DNA of 64,000 nucleotides from SLNP01 sp964568875 (GCA_964568875.1 CAZMSH010000008.1:1-64000), one strand, 5' to 3'. Positions 33,319 to 43,152 are shown, counted from the stretch's first letter. Notes: a model not told the origin generated them from the sequence alone. Made by a program: numbers and translations.

Positions 33319-33329
33319 TTAGTTAAGCA

Positions 33330-34124
33330 ATGGATTTTAAAGGTAAAATATTCTGGATCACCGGGGCGTCTTCGGGGATCGGTGAAGCATTGGTTTATGA
33401 GTGTCTGAGAAGAGGCGCCACTGTGCTTGCTTCATCAAATGAGGTCGAAAGGCTTGAAAGTGTTAAAATAAATGCAGGCAGGTATGGGGATAAAGTAGTA
33501 ACCATACCATTCGACCTTAATGAAACATCAGATATACAAAAAGTTGTTGATAGTGCCATAGAGAAAGTCACCAGAATCGACTATCTGTTAAACATAGGCG
33601 GAGTAAGCCAGAGAGCCCTGGTAAATGAGACTCCTCTGTGGCTTGACAGGAAGATAATGGAGATAAACTATTTTGGCACAATAGCCCTTTCAAAGGCTGT
33701 ACTTCCGTATATGATACGTCAGGGGAGTGGACACATACTGGTTACAAGCTCAATATCAGGAAGATTCGGTTTTCCGTTGCGGTCGGCATATTCCGCCTCC
33801 AAGCAGGCCCTGCATGGATTTATAGAGACTCTCTATCTTGAAAACAAGCGATACAACATAAGAGGCTCGGCTATCATTCCAGGAAGAGTCAGAACCAATA
33901 TTTCCGTGAATGCCCTGAACCAGGAAGGCAATCCGCATGGAAGAATGGATGAAGGTCAGGCTGGCGGCATAACAGCAGAAAGAGCAGCCAGAATAATTCT
34001 AAAAGGTATCAGAAAAAATAAAAGAGAGATTCTTGTCGGCGGAAATGAACTAATAATGCTTTATCTTCGCAGATATATTCCCCGATTGTTTTTCAGGATA
34101 GCAACAAAAATAAAACCTACATAG
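33330..34124 (+). CDS. Short-chain dehydrogenase/reductase
   Basis: A 264-residue classical SDR: nucleotide-binding GASSGIGEA near residues 11-19, NIGGVSQ in place of the usual NNAG motif, catalytic Ser in LVTSSISG, and YSASK with the catalytic Tyr and Lys. A C-terminal hydrophobic stretch is present, as in DHRS7B-like members that act on lipids. The neighbouring PlsC-like gene, 11 bp upstream, makes a lipid substrate plausible. Confidence 0.85.
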   Translation: MDFKGKIFWITGASSGIGEALVYECLRRGATVLASSNEVERLESVKINAGRYGDKVVTIPFDLNETSDIQKVVDSAIEKVTRIDYLLNIGGVSQRALVNETPLWLDRKIMEINYFGTIALSKAVLPYMIRQGSGHILVTSSISGRFGFPLRSAYSASKQALHGFIETLYLENKRYNIRGSAIIPGRVRTNISVNALNQEGNPHGRMDEGQAGGITAERAARIILKGIRKNKREILVGGNELIMLYLRRYIPRLFFRIATKIKPT

Positions 34125-34139
34125 TAACAGTTAGTTAGA

Positions 34140-35213
34140 ATGAGCAGTTATATAGTAAGTGGTATTCAACAGATAGGAATAGGAGTCAAAGATCTTGCAG
34201 AAGCCTGGAAATGGTACAGAGACAATTTTGGAATGGACTGCAAGATTTTTGAAGATAATTCGGAAGCAAAATTAATGCTGCCTTATACAGGTGGCAAACC
34301 ACGCAGAAGGCATGCAATTCTGGCCTTAAACCTGCAGAGCGGCGGAGGGTTTGAAATATGGCAGTACAGAGAGAGGGAACCCAAAGATCCGCTTAAGGAA
34401 GTGCTGGCAGGAGACCTGGGTATCTTTGCATGCAAAATGAAAACAAAGAATATCGCTGTCACAACAGCCAAACTCAGGGAACAAGGGGTTGAAGTGATTG
34501 CCGACACACTAAAGGACCCTGCAGGAAGAGAATCATCATTTGTCAGAGATCCGTTTGGAAATATTTTTCAGCTGGTTGAAGCTCCGGACTGGTTCCTCAA
34601 TGAAAAGAAGAATACAGGAGGATCGTACGGTGCCGTAATAGGTGTCTCTGACATTGAAAAGGCAAGAAAAGTCTACTCAGACATTCTTGGTTACAATAAA
34701 GTGATCTATGATGTAAAAGGAAAATTTGACGACTACCTCCAGATCCCCGGCGGGCAGATGGAATTCAGAAGAGTATTGCTGGGAAGGTCGTTGCCTTTTT
34801 CCGGTGCTTTCAGCAGAATATTCGGTGACAGTGAGATTGAACTTATTGAAGTGTCAGGAAGAACACCTGAAAAAATATTTGAAGGCCGTTATTGGGGCGA
34901 CAAGGGCTTTATCCACCTCTGTTACGACATAAACGGAATGGAAGACCTCAAAAGCAAATGCCAGGAGCAGGGACACCCTTTTACCGTAGACAGCAGAATC
35001 AGCCATGAGGGCAACAGCTTTGATATGGGAGAGGCTGCCGGCCACTTTGCCTATATAGAAGACCCCGACGGTACCCTGATAGAATTTGTCGAGACACATA
35101 AGATACCTGTAATCAAAAAACTGGGATGGTACCTTGATCTTAGAAAAAGAGATCCGGAGAAGTCACTCCCCGGATTTATCTTAAAGGCCCTCAGGTTTTC
35201 AAGGGTAAAATAG
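34140..35213 (+). CDS. VOC family protein, HPPD-like two-domain
   Basis: A 357-residue protein with two vicinal-oxygen-chelate halves (about 5-150 and 160-320). It recalls 4-hydroxyphenylpyruvate dioxygenase, with the C-terminal FIHLCYDI and GTLIEFVE carrying a His and a Glu. However, the His expected at the start of each half is replaced (IQQIGIGVKD has Gln; YGAVIGVSD has none), so the normal metal triad is incomplete. It may be a non-dioxygenase VOC protein. It closes the four-gene row and converges with the dipeptidase gene with 2 bp between stops. Confidence 0.75.
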   Translation: MSSYIVSGIQQIGIGVKDLAEAWKWYRDNFGMDCKIFEDNSEAKLMLPYTGGKPRRRHAILALNLQSGGGFEIWQYREREPKDPLKEVLAGDLGIFACKMKTKNIAVTTAKLREQGVEVIADTLKDPAGRESSFVRDPFGNIFQLVEAPDWFLNEKKNTGGSYGAVIGVSDIEKARKVYSDILGYNKVIYDVKGKFDDYLQIPGGQMEFRRVLLGRSLPFSGAFSRIFGDSEIELIEVSGRTPEKIFEGRYWGDKGFIHLCYDINGMEDLKSKCQEQGHPFTVDSRISHEGNSFDMGEAAGHFAYIEDPDGTLIEFVETHKIPVIKKLGWYLDLRKRDPEKSLPGFILKALRFSRVK

Positions 35214-35215
35214 AA

Positions 35216-36433
35216 TCAGATATTGTTCTGGAGTGTTGACGCCACTCTCTCTACCTCCCTGAAAACCCTCATGAAGTTACCCCCCCATATCTTCTCAATA
35301 TCCTTTTTGGAGTAACCGCGTCTTACCAGTTCAATGGTTATATTCTTCATCTCATCAACTGTTCGTACGCCCTCTATGCCGCCTCCTCCGTCAAAATCAG
35401 TACCTATACCTACGTGATCTATTCCTATTACCTGCACTACATGATCAATATGATCAACTGCGTCACTGACTGTGGCCAGCTTCGCAAGCTGACGCCGTGC
35501 AACACTCAGTTCACCGCTCATCTGCCTTCTCTGATCATCAGTCAACTCGCCCATCGCTTCATATCTGGCTCTTATCTCAGCATACTTTGCATCCAGCTCA
35601 GGATTGGGAGCCGATGGAACAAGATATGAGCTAAGTATGCATATCTGTATCACTCCCCCGTTCTCTTTTAGTGCCAGCAGCATTTCGTCCGAGAGGTTTC
35701 TCGGACTCTCACACAAAGCCCTTACAGAAGAATGTGATGCAATTACGGGTGCTTTGCTTGTCTCAATCACATCAAAGAACGATGCGTCGGAAATATGCGA
35801 TACATCCACAATAACTCCTAACCGGTTCATCTCGGCAACCACCTCTTTGCCAAATTCCGATAATCCACCATGCTCAGGACCGTTACGATCAGACGAAGAA
35901 TCACAAATGTCGTTATTGCCTGAATGACTTAGCGTTATATACCTCATCCCCTGATTATAGAACTCTTCTATCCTCGAAAGATCTTTTGCTAACGGATAAC
36001 CATTCTCCATCCCGATGTATATGGCAAGCTTCCCTTCTTTCTTCAGCCTGTAAGCATCACCTGGTGTCAGTGCTATTTCCGCCATCTCCGGATACTTATT
36101 GACATTTGCATGTACTGCTTCGTACATATTGACTGCACGGTTGTAGGCATTCGCATTGCCCTCCTCTGTTCGTGGACCCTGACCTACGTATACGGCAAAA
36201 AAGACAGCATTCAGTCCACCGGCCTTCATCCTGGGAAAATCAACGCAACCCTCATCGTTCCACTTGCCAATATCAAATCCGGGCCTGTTGAACCTCAGCG
36301 GCGTGTCAGTATGTGTGTCGACGGTAAGAACAGCCTCATGAATCTTATCTGCCTTTTTAACTATTACGCTCTCGCTATCGCCGCAAGAAACAGATAGCGC
36401 TGACAAAACGATAATAATAACAATTGCTCTCAT
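35216..36433 (-). CDS. Membrane dipeptidase (peptidase M19), lipoprotein
   Basis: A 405-residue renal-dipeptidase-like metallopeptidase that cleaves dipeptides, often with D-residues. The N-terminal signal ends in LSVSC, giving a lipidated Cys near residue 17, so the enzyme faces the periplasm or cell surface. Zinc-site motifs are present: DTHTDTP, GMENG, LSHSGNNDICDSS, IASHSSVRAL and the late GIGTDFDGGGG. Normal length. Confidence 0.92.
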   Translation of the reverse strand: MRAIVIIIVLSALSVSCGDSESVIVKKADKIHEAVLTVDTHTDTPLRFNRPGFDIGKWNDEGCVDFPRMKAGGLNAVFFAVYVGQGPRTEEGNANAYNRAVNMYEAVHANVNKYPEMAEIALTPGDAYRLKKEGKLAIYIGMENGYPLAKDLSRIEEFYNQGMRYITLSHSGNNDICDSSSDRNGPEHGGLSEFGKEVVAEMNRLGVIVDVSHISDASFFDVIETSKAPVIASHSSVRALCESPRNLSDEMLLALKENGGVIQICILSSYLVPSAPNPELDAKYAEIRARYEAMGELTDDQRRQMSGELSVARRQLAKLATVSDAVDHIDHVVQVIGIDHVGIGTDFDGGGGIEGVRTVDEMKNITIELVRRGYSKKDIEKIWGGNFMRVFREVERVASTLQNNI

Positions 36434-36516
36434 AGTATATTATTTTCTGATGGTACTAAATTAAGGATTTGATAATGTCATTACCCAAAATATAAGGTAT
36501 TCTACAACACAATTTC

Positions 36517-36550
36517 AAAATAAAAAGCCCCTGACCGGAAAGTCAGGGGC
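36517..36550 (-). terminator. Rho-independent terminator after the small T9SS gene
   Basis: GCCCCTGAC (36527-36535) pairs perfectly over 9 bp with GTCAGGGGC (36542-36550). On the minus strand the stem is followed by TTTTTATTTT (36526-36517). It ends the 36599-37084 gene and separates it from the dipeptidase gene. Confidence 0.9.
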
Positions 36551-36598
36551 AGCCATGAAAAGATAAAAAATTGCTTTTGGACAGTAAAAAGCTTCGTT

Positions 36599-37084
36599 TC
36601 AGAGCTTAACGACTCTGTATACATTTACGAATTTGCCTTTCTGAAGTCTCAGAAAATAGATACCAGAAGGCAGATTCTGCAGGTTTATTTCAAAATAGGA
36701 TGTGCCCGGACCTATCATATCATTTTCGAGAACCTTACCACGGAGGTCAAGCACTGACATTTTTATTTCAGAATCGACAGCCTGTTCAAACTCAATCCTT
36801 ACGAATTCACTGGCAGGATTGGGATAAACCTTGACTGTAACTGCATTCTCAATAAGTTCGTCGACTTTGGTTATTATCAACTTCTGCTGAAAACCATGGG
36901 CCAGTGACACCGTTCCATCAGGTGAGGTAAAATTGGGTATTATAGTCTCTCCCAGTGTCCAGCTTATTGAAATACCGGAAGAGACATTAAATCCACCGGC
37001 GCTTGATATAACGTCAAGCTTTTGCTGCCCGAACAATGCAGTCACAGCAAAAAGGGCAGCAACAATAAACAGAAGTCGTTTCAT
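36599..37084 (-). CDS. Small T9SS-secreted protein (type A sorting domain)
   Basis: A 161-residue exported protein: signal peptide (MKRLLFIVAALFAVTALF start, cleavage near FGQQ), a short beta-rich domain with SAGG, SWTLGE and HGFQQ motifs, then a type A sorting domain (about 85-161) from VYPNPASEFV to PSGIYFLRL. Such domains carry cargo through the type IX system for surface attachment or release. The cargo part is only about 65 residues. Function unknown. Confidence 0.88.
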   Translation of the reverse strand: MKRLLFIVAALFAVTALFGQQKLDVISSAGGFNVSSGISISWTLGETIIPNFTSPDGTVSLAHGFQQKLIITKVDELIENAVTVKVYPNPASEFVRIEFEQAVDSEIKMSVLDLRGKVLENDMIGPGTSYFEINLQNLPSGIYFLRLQKGKFVNVYRVVKL

Positions 37085-37198
37085 GCCGGACAATATTCGT
37101 TAATCCTTGTTATATCAACGTAAAGGTAAAACAACTTTTTCCAAAAATCAACCTTATAATTGCCAAAATAACAATAACCTGCTGCAAAAATTGACAAA

Positions 37199-37840
37199 CT
37201 ACCTTTTAATGCTGATGAACAGCAGTAAAACCAATGCTAATCCGAATGCTATAATTATAGAACCGGCTATCCTGTTAATCCATAGCAGTGTACGAAGTTT
37301 TATCCTGTTTCTGAACCTGCTTATCAGACCCGATAGAATAAACCACCAGACCAGGGCACCTGCAATAACGCCGGGTACCATCAGCAACGCTTTCGTGGAT
37401 GCTGATCCGGTGTAGGGCAGTGACAGTCCGGAAAAAACACCCAGATAGACAAAGAGAGAGATCGGATTGGCAAAAGCGAGTGGCAGAACAGAAAGGTAAT
37501 CACTTAAAAAGCTGTCGGGCTCGCGACTGCGGTTGCGGTAGTCTTTAACAGGATTTGATATGAAAATTCTGATTCCGAATATCAAAACTACCACACCGGC
37601 TATTACCTGTAGCCCAAATAAGTTTGCTTGTATAAAATTAATTACTATTGTAATTCCGAATGCTGCTATCAGTGCGTAGAAAGCATCAGCAGTTGCACCA
37701 CCTGCACCCGAGAGAAATCCTGAGACCCTCCCCTTTCTGAGGGTACGGTTTATACATACCACAGCTACGGGTCCAACAGGCATGGATATGGTGAATCCCG
37801 CAGCCATACCCTTCAATACCAGTGCCAGTTCAGCTACCAT
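37199..37840 (-). CDS. LysE family exporter
   Basis: A 213-residue inner-membrane protein with about six hydrophobic segments. The N-terminal GFTISMPVGPVAVVCINRTL is the LysE/RhtB signature, with the amphipathic loop following. The family exports amino acids or related small molecules; the substrate is unknown. The frame extends to 37891, but a -7 promoter element lies at 37860-37867 inside that extension, and family members begin just before the first helix, so ATG 37840 is chosen. Confidence 0.87.
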   Translation of the reverse strand: MVAELALVLKGMAAGFTISMPVGPVAVVCINRTLRKGRVSGFLSGAGGATADAFYALIAAFGITIVINFIQANLFGLQVIAGVVVLIFGIRIFISNPVKDYRNRSREPDSFLSDYLSVLPLAFANPISLFVYLGVFSGLSLPYTGSASTKALLMVPGVIAGALVWWFILSGLISRFRNRIKLRTLLWINRIAGSIIIAFGLALVLLLFISIKR

Positions 37841-37859
37841 TATGCGATCCTTCAACCTG

Positions 37860-37867
37860 CAAATATA
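37860..37867 (-). promoter_or_regulatory. -7 promoter element of the LysE-type gene
   Basis: TATATTTG on the minus strand matches TAnnTTTG fully and lies 19 bp before the chosen ATG at 37840. No clear -33 motif. Confidence 0.5.
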
Positions 37868-37965
37868 AATATATAATAAATTATCCTGCATCTGCTGCGA
37901 CAGCTCAGGAGACTATCCGCCAGAAACTTTCTTAACTTTAAGCCCTGTTTCTCCTGACAGATAAA

Positions 37966-39570
37966 ATGAAGCAAAAAAGAATCATAACTCTTGTAGTGCT
38001 GTCGGCATCCGGAGGCTTGTTATCAGGCCTGGCATATATGCCATTCTTATCTGGCATGGTCCTGCTGATTTCTTTTATTCCCTTCTTCCTTGTTGCCGGA
38101 GAACAATTAACACAGGAGAACAGGTTTGGCAGCAGGCTCCCGTTCCTGATAATGCTCCCGGGCTTCCTGGTGTTTAATATTACAGCGCTTGCATGGATAA
38201 GAATAGCCGGAGTCCCACTGCTGATTACAGCAATAGTTGCAAACACATTCATAATGACATTCACCTTCTGGCTTGGACTGATAATCAGGCAAAGAGCAGG
38301 AAAAACAACTGGTAATGCCTCTATCATTATATTCTGGCTTGCGATGGAATTTGCCACCAATAATATACCCCTCCTCTCCCCCTGGCTTAACCTCGGAAAC
38401 GGTCTGGCCGGAGAGCCCCTCCTGATTCAATGGTATGAATTTACCGGTGTTGCCGGCGGCACTCTATGGATACTAATCACAAATATGGTACTGGCAGATG
38501 CAATAAGATATATGACATCAGGTAATTTCATCGGAAAACAAGTATTCAGACTGACTCCGGCCCTCTTCCTGCTAATTCTGCCCCCCGTTATTTCAATGGC
38601 ATTGTTGCGCAATTATGAAGGAACACCAGGCAATGGTTATACAGAGGTACTTGTGGTGCAGCCTAACCTCGATCCCTACACCGATAAGTTTACCATACCG
38701 TTTAATCAGCAACTTGAACAGATATTATATGACGTCTCCTCATCAATCACAGAAGGAACATCATGGATTATCACACCCGAGACGACCATTGACGACCCTG
38801 TAAACCTTTCTGACACAGGTTCTGATCAGTATATATCCGCAATCAGGGAATTCCTTACAGCAAATCACTTACCGGCCTTCATCCTGGGAGCTGTAACTTA
38901 TACCCCCGGTCCGCCGGACAGGCTTAATAACTCTGCCCTGATGATTACTCACAACCATCCGGTGACTTCATATCACAAATCAAAACTGGTTCCCGGAATA
39001 GAGAAGACCCTCGGCGGTACTCTCTCGTTCCTGCAGGGGATTTTTCCCGAGCTCGGAGGGACCTCCGGCGGCTATCACGGGCAGTCTTCTCCTTCCCTGA
39101 TGGTAAATCCGGTTGATGGTAGCTGTGCAGCACCCGTAATCTGCTTCGAGTCTGCATTCGGTGAACATGTTTCCCGGTTTGTAAAGATGGGGGCGGAATT
39201 CATTACTGTGATTACCAACGACGGTTGGTGGAAAGGGACCTACGGTTACTATCAGCACCTGACATTCAGCTCACTGAGGGCAATAGAAAACCGCAGAACA
39301 GTGGTCAGGGCTGCCAATACAGGCGTATCTGCAATTATCGACCACAGGGGCAGAATAATAGCTGAATTGCCATGGTGGGAAAAAGGGACCATCAACCATA
39401 TTGTGGAAACCTCTGACAAACTGACATTCTATACAAGGTACGGAGACTTACTGGGCCGCACTTCAGCCACCGTGACCATCTTCATATTGCTTCTGCAACT
39501 GGTGGCCTACCAGTTCCGCGGCTACCGGGACATGAAATTGTCATACCCTTCATCAAGCCATTCGATGTAG
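37966..39570 (+). CDS. lnt: Apolipoprotein N-acyltransferase
   Basis: It adds the third acyl chain to lipoproteins in the inner membrane. The 534-residue protein has about six transmembrane segments in the first 215 residues, then a nitrilase-like domain with Glu272 (ITPETT), Lys338 (YHKSKLVP) and Cys393 (VICFES), the expected catalytic triad. A final hydrophobic helix lies near residue 515. The 3' end overlaps the convergent DsbD-like gene by 49 bp. Relevant clients in the window include GldD, the M19 dipeptidase and the MORN lipoprotein. Confidence 0.94.
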   Translation: MKQKRIITLVVLSASGGLLSGLAYMPFLSGMVLLISFIPFFLVAGEQLTQENRFGSRLPFLIMLPGFLVFNITALAWIRIAGVPLLITAIVANTFIMTFTFWLGLIIRQRAGKTTGNASIIIFWLAMEFATNNIPLLSPWLNLGNGLAGEPLLIQWYEFTGVAGGTLWILITNMVLADAIRYMTSGNFIGKQVFRLTPALFLLILPPVISMALLRNYEGTPGNGYTEVLVVQPNLDPYTDKFTIPFNQQLEQILYDVSSSITEGTSWIITPETTIDDPVNLSDTGSDQYISAIREFLTANHLPAFILGAVTYTPGPPDRLNNSALMITHNHPVTSYHKSKLVPGIEKTLGGTLSFLQGIFPELGGTSGGYHGQSSPSLMVNPVDGSCAAPVICFESAFGEHVSRFVKMGAEFITVITNDGWWKGTYGYYQHLTFSSLRAIENRRTVVRAANTGVSAIIDHRGRIIAELPWWEKGTINHIVETSDKLTFYTRYGDLLGRTSATVTIFILLLQLVAYQFRGYRDMKLSYPSSSHSM

Positions 39571-41468
39571 GCCTTTACATCAAGATTATGCTGACGTGGT
39601 TCGTTAAGCCGGTTGCCTTCATGATCGGTTATTACATACAGCGGAAGGGCATTGGTTCTGAATTTCGATATCTCTATATCTTCATTGATCCTGCCAATGG
39701 TCTTCTTGACCTTTCCATCCAGCTCCGATGTTATCCACTCCGCCTCAGGTAATTGAGTCCGGTCATCAACGTACAGTGCTACGACCACAAAATTTTCTCG
39801 CAGACGCCTGAGTACTTCAGGATCACCCCATACCTTCGCTGCCATCTCCTTGCAATTACTGCAGGCATGGCCGGTAAAGTAAAGAAGTACAGGTTTACCA
39901 AGCTCAGCAGCACAGGATAATCCCTGGTTATATTCGAAATATCCCCTCAGGCCGTGCGGCAACTCAAGAAAATCACCAAATCTGGGCGTTTCACAGTCAC
40001 TGCCGGCAGCGAAAGCAGGCATCGCCTCAATTCCTGACGACCCTGAAGAGGTTAACTGTGCCGAGCCAATCATCCTCTCAAGGTTAAATGTCGACTTCTG
40101 CCGCGATGGCAGTAAGCCTGACAAACCCTTCAGCGGTGCCCCGAACATGCCCGGTATAAGGTAAACCACAAAAGTAAACACTGCGATTACCAGGAAAAGC
40201 CTGAATACACCGACATGCTTCACTTCCGAGTCATGTGCAAACCTGATCCTGCCGAGAAGGTAAAACCCCATAAGTGAAAACAATACCACCCATATGGCAA
40301 TGAAGATGTCTCTGTTAAGAATGCCTATCCTGTAAATATCATCAATAGTTGAAACAAATTTGAGGCTGAATGCTAACAGAACAAAACCGAGCACAACCTT
40401 AATTGAATTAAGCCAGCCTCCTGACTTTGGAATCTTTTCAAGCACAGATGGGAACAGTGCAAAGAGAGTGAAAGGTAACGCAAATGCAAGTCCGAAACCA
40501 AACATACCTATCGTTGGCCTGAGAACGTCACCGGTAGCTGCTTCAACCAGCAATGCTCCTACTATCGGGCCTGTACAGGAAAACGAGACAAGTACCGTTG
40601 TCAGCGCAAGAAAGAATGCTGCCACAATACCGCCTTTGTCAACTCTTGAATCAGCACTGCTCACCCACTTGTTAGGAAGCATTATCTCAAATGCACCGAA
40701 GAAGGAGATCGCAAACACAACAAAGAGTGCAAAAAATATCAGGTTTGGAATCCAGTGCGTACTTAGCGCATTAGCAAAACCTGCCCCTGCGCTTGTCAGT
40801 GACACAATAATGCCAAGCGATGAGTATATAAGAGTTATTGAAAGCCCGAAGACAAGAGCACTTAATACTGCCTTTGACCTGCTTCCTGAACTACGTGAGA
40901 AGAAGGCAACTGTCATAGGAATCATGGGGAACACACAAGGTGTTAGCACCCCGAGAAATCCCATAAGAAGAGAGAAAAGAAAGAAGCCAAGTATCCCACT
41001 ACCCGCTCCATCTGCCGGAGCAGTTATCTGTATCGCGAACTCACGGTCCTGCGGTGGTGAACAACGATAATCATCACAGGCCATATAGGTAACGTAACCT
41101 TTCACAACAAAATCGGGAGAATCACTCTTTATCCTCTGCCTGAATTCAACCTCGTTGCTGAACCACGAAATATCCATCTTGAACGCCGGGTCAAAAACAT
41201 CTTCACGCTCACCTTTTTCGTAGACCTCACCTACAAGGGTAAAATCAGAGGAGGCCTCAAAGTGAACCGATGTGGGAATAGGCCCCCCATCCGGAAGGTT
41301 CATGGCATAGATATGAGAATTCTCCTCAATTATAGCCCTTAATACTACCTCATACTCACCATTGCTTTTATCCTCCCATGAGAACTCCCAGGATACAGGA
41401 TCATAAATCTGCCCCACCAGAGGAAGTGCAAACAGATAAATAAATAATATAGGAATAAGCTTCTTCAT
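39522..41468 (-). CDS. DsbD-like thiol:disulfide interchange protein
   Basis: A 648-residue membrane protein that passes electrons from the cytoplasm to periplasmic thiols. Layout: signal peptide; periplasmic DsbD-alpha-like domain with a Cys pair in ACDDYRC (about 127-132); a membrane part of about eight helices with Cys in TPCVFPMIP and SCTGPIVG; and a C-terminal thioredoxin domain with the CSNC active site (about 535-538). This is the complete three-domain arrangement. Its substrates could include cytochrome c assembly or disulfide isomerases; none is encoded nearby. Confidence 0.9.
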   Translation of the reverse strand: MKKLIPILFIYLFALPLVGQIYDPVSWEFSWEDKSNGEYEVVLRAIIEENSHIYAMNLPDGGPIPTSVHFEASSDFTLVGEVYEKGEREDVFDPAFKMDISWFSNEVEFRQRIKSDSPDFVVKGYVTYMACDDYRCSPPQDREFAIQITAPADGAGSGILGFFLFSLLMGFLGVLTPCVFPMIPMTVAFFSRSSGSRSKAVLSALVFGLSITLIYSSLGIIVSLTSAGAGFANALSTHWIPNLIFFALFVVFAISFFGAFEIMLPNKWVSSADSRVDKGGIVAAFFLALTTVLVSFSCTGPIVGALLVEAATGDVLRPTIGMFGFGLAFALPFTLFALFPSVLEKIPKSGGWLNSIKVVLGFVLLAFSLKFVSTIDDIYRIGILNRDIFIAIWVVLFSLMGFYLLGRIRFAHDSEVKHVGVFRLFLVIAVFTFVVYLIPGMFGAPLKGLSGLLPSRQKSTFNLERMIGSAQLTSSGSSGIEAMPAFAAGSDCETPRFGDFLELPHGLRGYFEYNQGLSCAAELGKPVLLYFTGHACSNCKEMAAKVWGDPEVLRRLRENFVVVALYVDDRTQLPEAEWITSELDGKVKKTIGRINEDIEISKFRTNALPLYVITDHEGNRLNEPRQHNLDVKAYIEWLDEGYDNFMSR

Positions 41469-41559
41469 AAAAGATCACTATGTACGGTTATTAAAATATT
41501 GTTATCTGCCTGTGAATAATAGTATTTCATAGTATGAACAGATTTGCAGGCCATTCTGT

Positions 41560-43116
41560 TCAACCGAGGTCTATTTCATTCTCATAACTGTCGAAAAAGT
41601 GGTACTCAAGCATATGATAAGATGGTATCGCAACCACTTTTAATCTCACTTTGTACCTGCCTCCCCAACGTGCAGATAATGATATCAGTCCCTGCCTGAG
41701 GTATGCGGCTACAAACGGATGCACTTTCAGTACTATTTTCCTGGTTTTTACCTTTGTTACGATCTCCTCAAGCTTCTTCTCAATTTCATCAGTAAAGAGA
41801 ATTGTGGAACCGACCTCTCCCTTGCCCAGGCACACAGGACATTTTTCATCAGTAACGATATTCATCTCAGGCCTTACCCTTTGCCTTGTTATCTGAAGAA
41901 GTCCGTACTTTGAAAGAGGCAGTATATTGTGCTTTGTACGGTCAGATGCCATTACCTCTTTCATCTTTTCAAAAAGAAGCTGCCTGTGCTCAGCCGTCTG
42001 CATGTCGATGAAATCGACGACTATGATACCACCCATATCACGCAGCCTCAGCTGACGGGCAATTTCAACAGCCGCCTCAAGATTAACCTGCAGTGCGTTC
42101 GACTCCTGGTCAGTGGCACTGCGTGATCTGTTCCCGCTGTTGACATCTATTACGTGCAAAGCTTCAGTATGCTCGATAATAAGATAAGCCCCATGCTTGA
42201 TTGAAACTGTCCTTCCAAAAAGGGCCTTTATCTGCTTCGTAACGCCAAAATGATCAAAAATGGGATGCGACCCGTGATAATGTTTGACTATCTTCTCTTT
42301 TTCCGGGGCGATATCCCTTATATATCTTTTTATCTCACCGGCAAATACTTCGTCGTTTATCTGAATACTGTTAAAGGTAACATTCAGCATATCACGAATA
42401 AAAGTAGTTGCTCGGTTTAGCTCTCCTATAAGTAATTTCGGCGTTTTAATGTCCTTTCTTATCGAATAGAATGCAGATTCCCACCTGCGGACAAGTTCTC
42501 TCAACTCAGCATCAAGCGAGGCAACCTTCTTGCCTTCGGCAACAGTCCTTACAATTACTCCGTAGTTCCTGGGCTTTATACTCTGTATCAGGGTCTTCAA
42601 CCGGTTCCTCTCATCCTGGCTCTCTATCTTTGACGATACCGAAACCTTGTCGGAAAAGGGTATCAGAACAAGATTCCTGCCGGCAATCGAAATTTCAGAT
42701 GAAAGCCTCGGCCCCTTGGTTGAAATAGGCTCCTTCGTCACCTGTACAATTACCGTTTGACCAGCCGTCAGTACATCCTGAATCTTTCCCTCTTTGTCAA
42801 TGTCTGGTTCAAGCTTAAGCTTATGGACCGGGGGTATCCTGCCCCTTTTCTGAACAGCAGAGAGATAGTATCTCTGCAGAGAACGCAACTGAGCACCGAG
42901 ATCAAGATAATGCAAAAATGCATCGCGCTCATAGCCGACGTTGATAAAAGCTGCATTAAGCCCGGGCATTATCTTCTTTACCTTACCGAGAAAAATGTCA
43001 CCTACAGAAAACTGAATCGTCCTCTTCTCCTTGTTCAGCTCAATTAACTGCTTATCCTCAAGTAATGCTATGGTAACTTCATTCTCATTTACATCTATTA
43101 TCAGATCCTTACTCAC
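41560..43116 (-). CDS. rng: Ribonuclease G
   Basis: An endoribonuclease of the RNase E/G family for 5' maturation of 16S rRNA and mRNA turnover. The 518-residue protein has an S1-like domain early (about 35-120, beginning GDIFLGKVKKIMPGLNAAF), the catalytic DNase I-like region with the acidic VIDVNSG and the IIVVDFIDM magnesium site, and the zinc-link cysteines in CPVCLGKG. It lacks the long RNase E scaffold tail. The start lies 36 bp after a perfect hairpin. Confidence 0.94.
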   Translation of the reverse strand: MSKDLIIDVNENEVTIALLEDKQLIELNKEKRTIQFSVGDIFLGKVKKIMPGLNAAFINVGYERDAFLHYLDLGAQLRSLQRYYLSAVQKRGRIPPVHKLKLEPDIDKEGKIQDVLTAGQTVIVQVTKEPISTKGPRLSSEISIAGRNLVLIPFSDKVSVSSKIESQDERNRLKTLIQSIKPRNYGVIVRTVAEGKKVASLDAELRELVRRWESAFYSIRKDIKTPKLLIGELNRATTFIRDMLNVTFNSIQINDEVFAGEIKRYIRDIAPEKEKIVKHYHGSHPIFDHFGVTKQIKALFGRTVSIKHGAYLIIEHTEALHVIDVNSGNRSRSATDQESNALQVNLEAAVEIARQLRLRDMGGIIVVDFIDMQTAEHRQLLFEKMKEVMASDRTKHNILPLSKYGLLQITRQRVRPEMNIVTDEKCPVCLGKGEVGSTILFTDEIEKKLEEIVTKVKTRKIVLKVHPFVAAYLRQGLISLSARWGGRYKVRLKVVAIPSYHMLEYHFFDSYENEIDLG

Positions 43117-43152
43117 ACCCGAATATATTTCTTTGTAATTAAGCTCTATAAT

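Noticed and set aside
40360..41070. 236-codon plus-strand frame opposite the DsbD-like gene
   Set aside because: It lies fully antisense to conserved membrane helices and has low-complexity Ser/Thr/Pro composition typical of a shadow frame.
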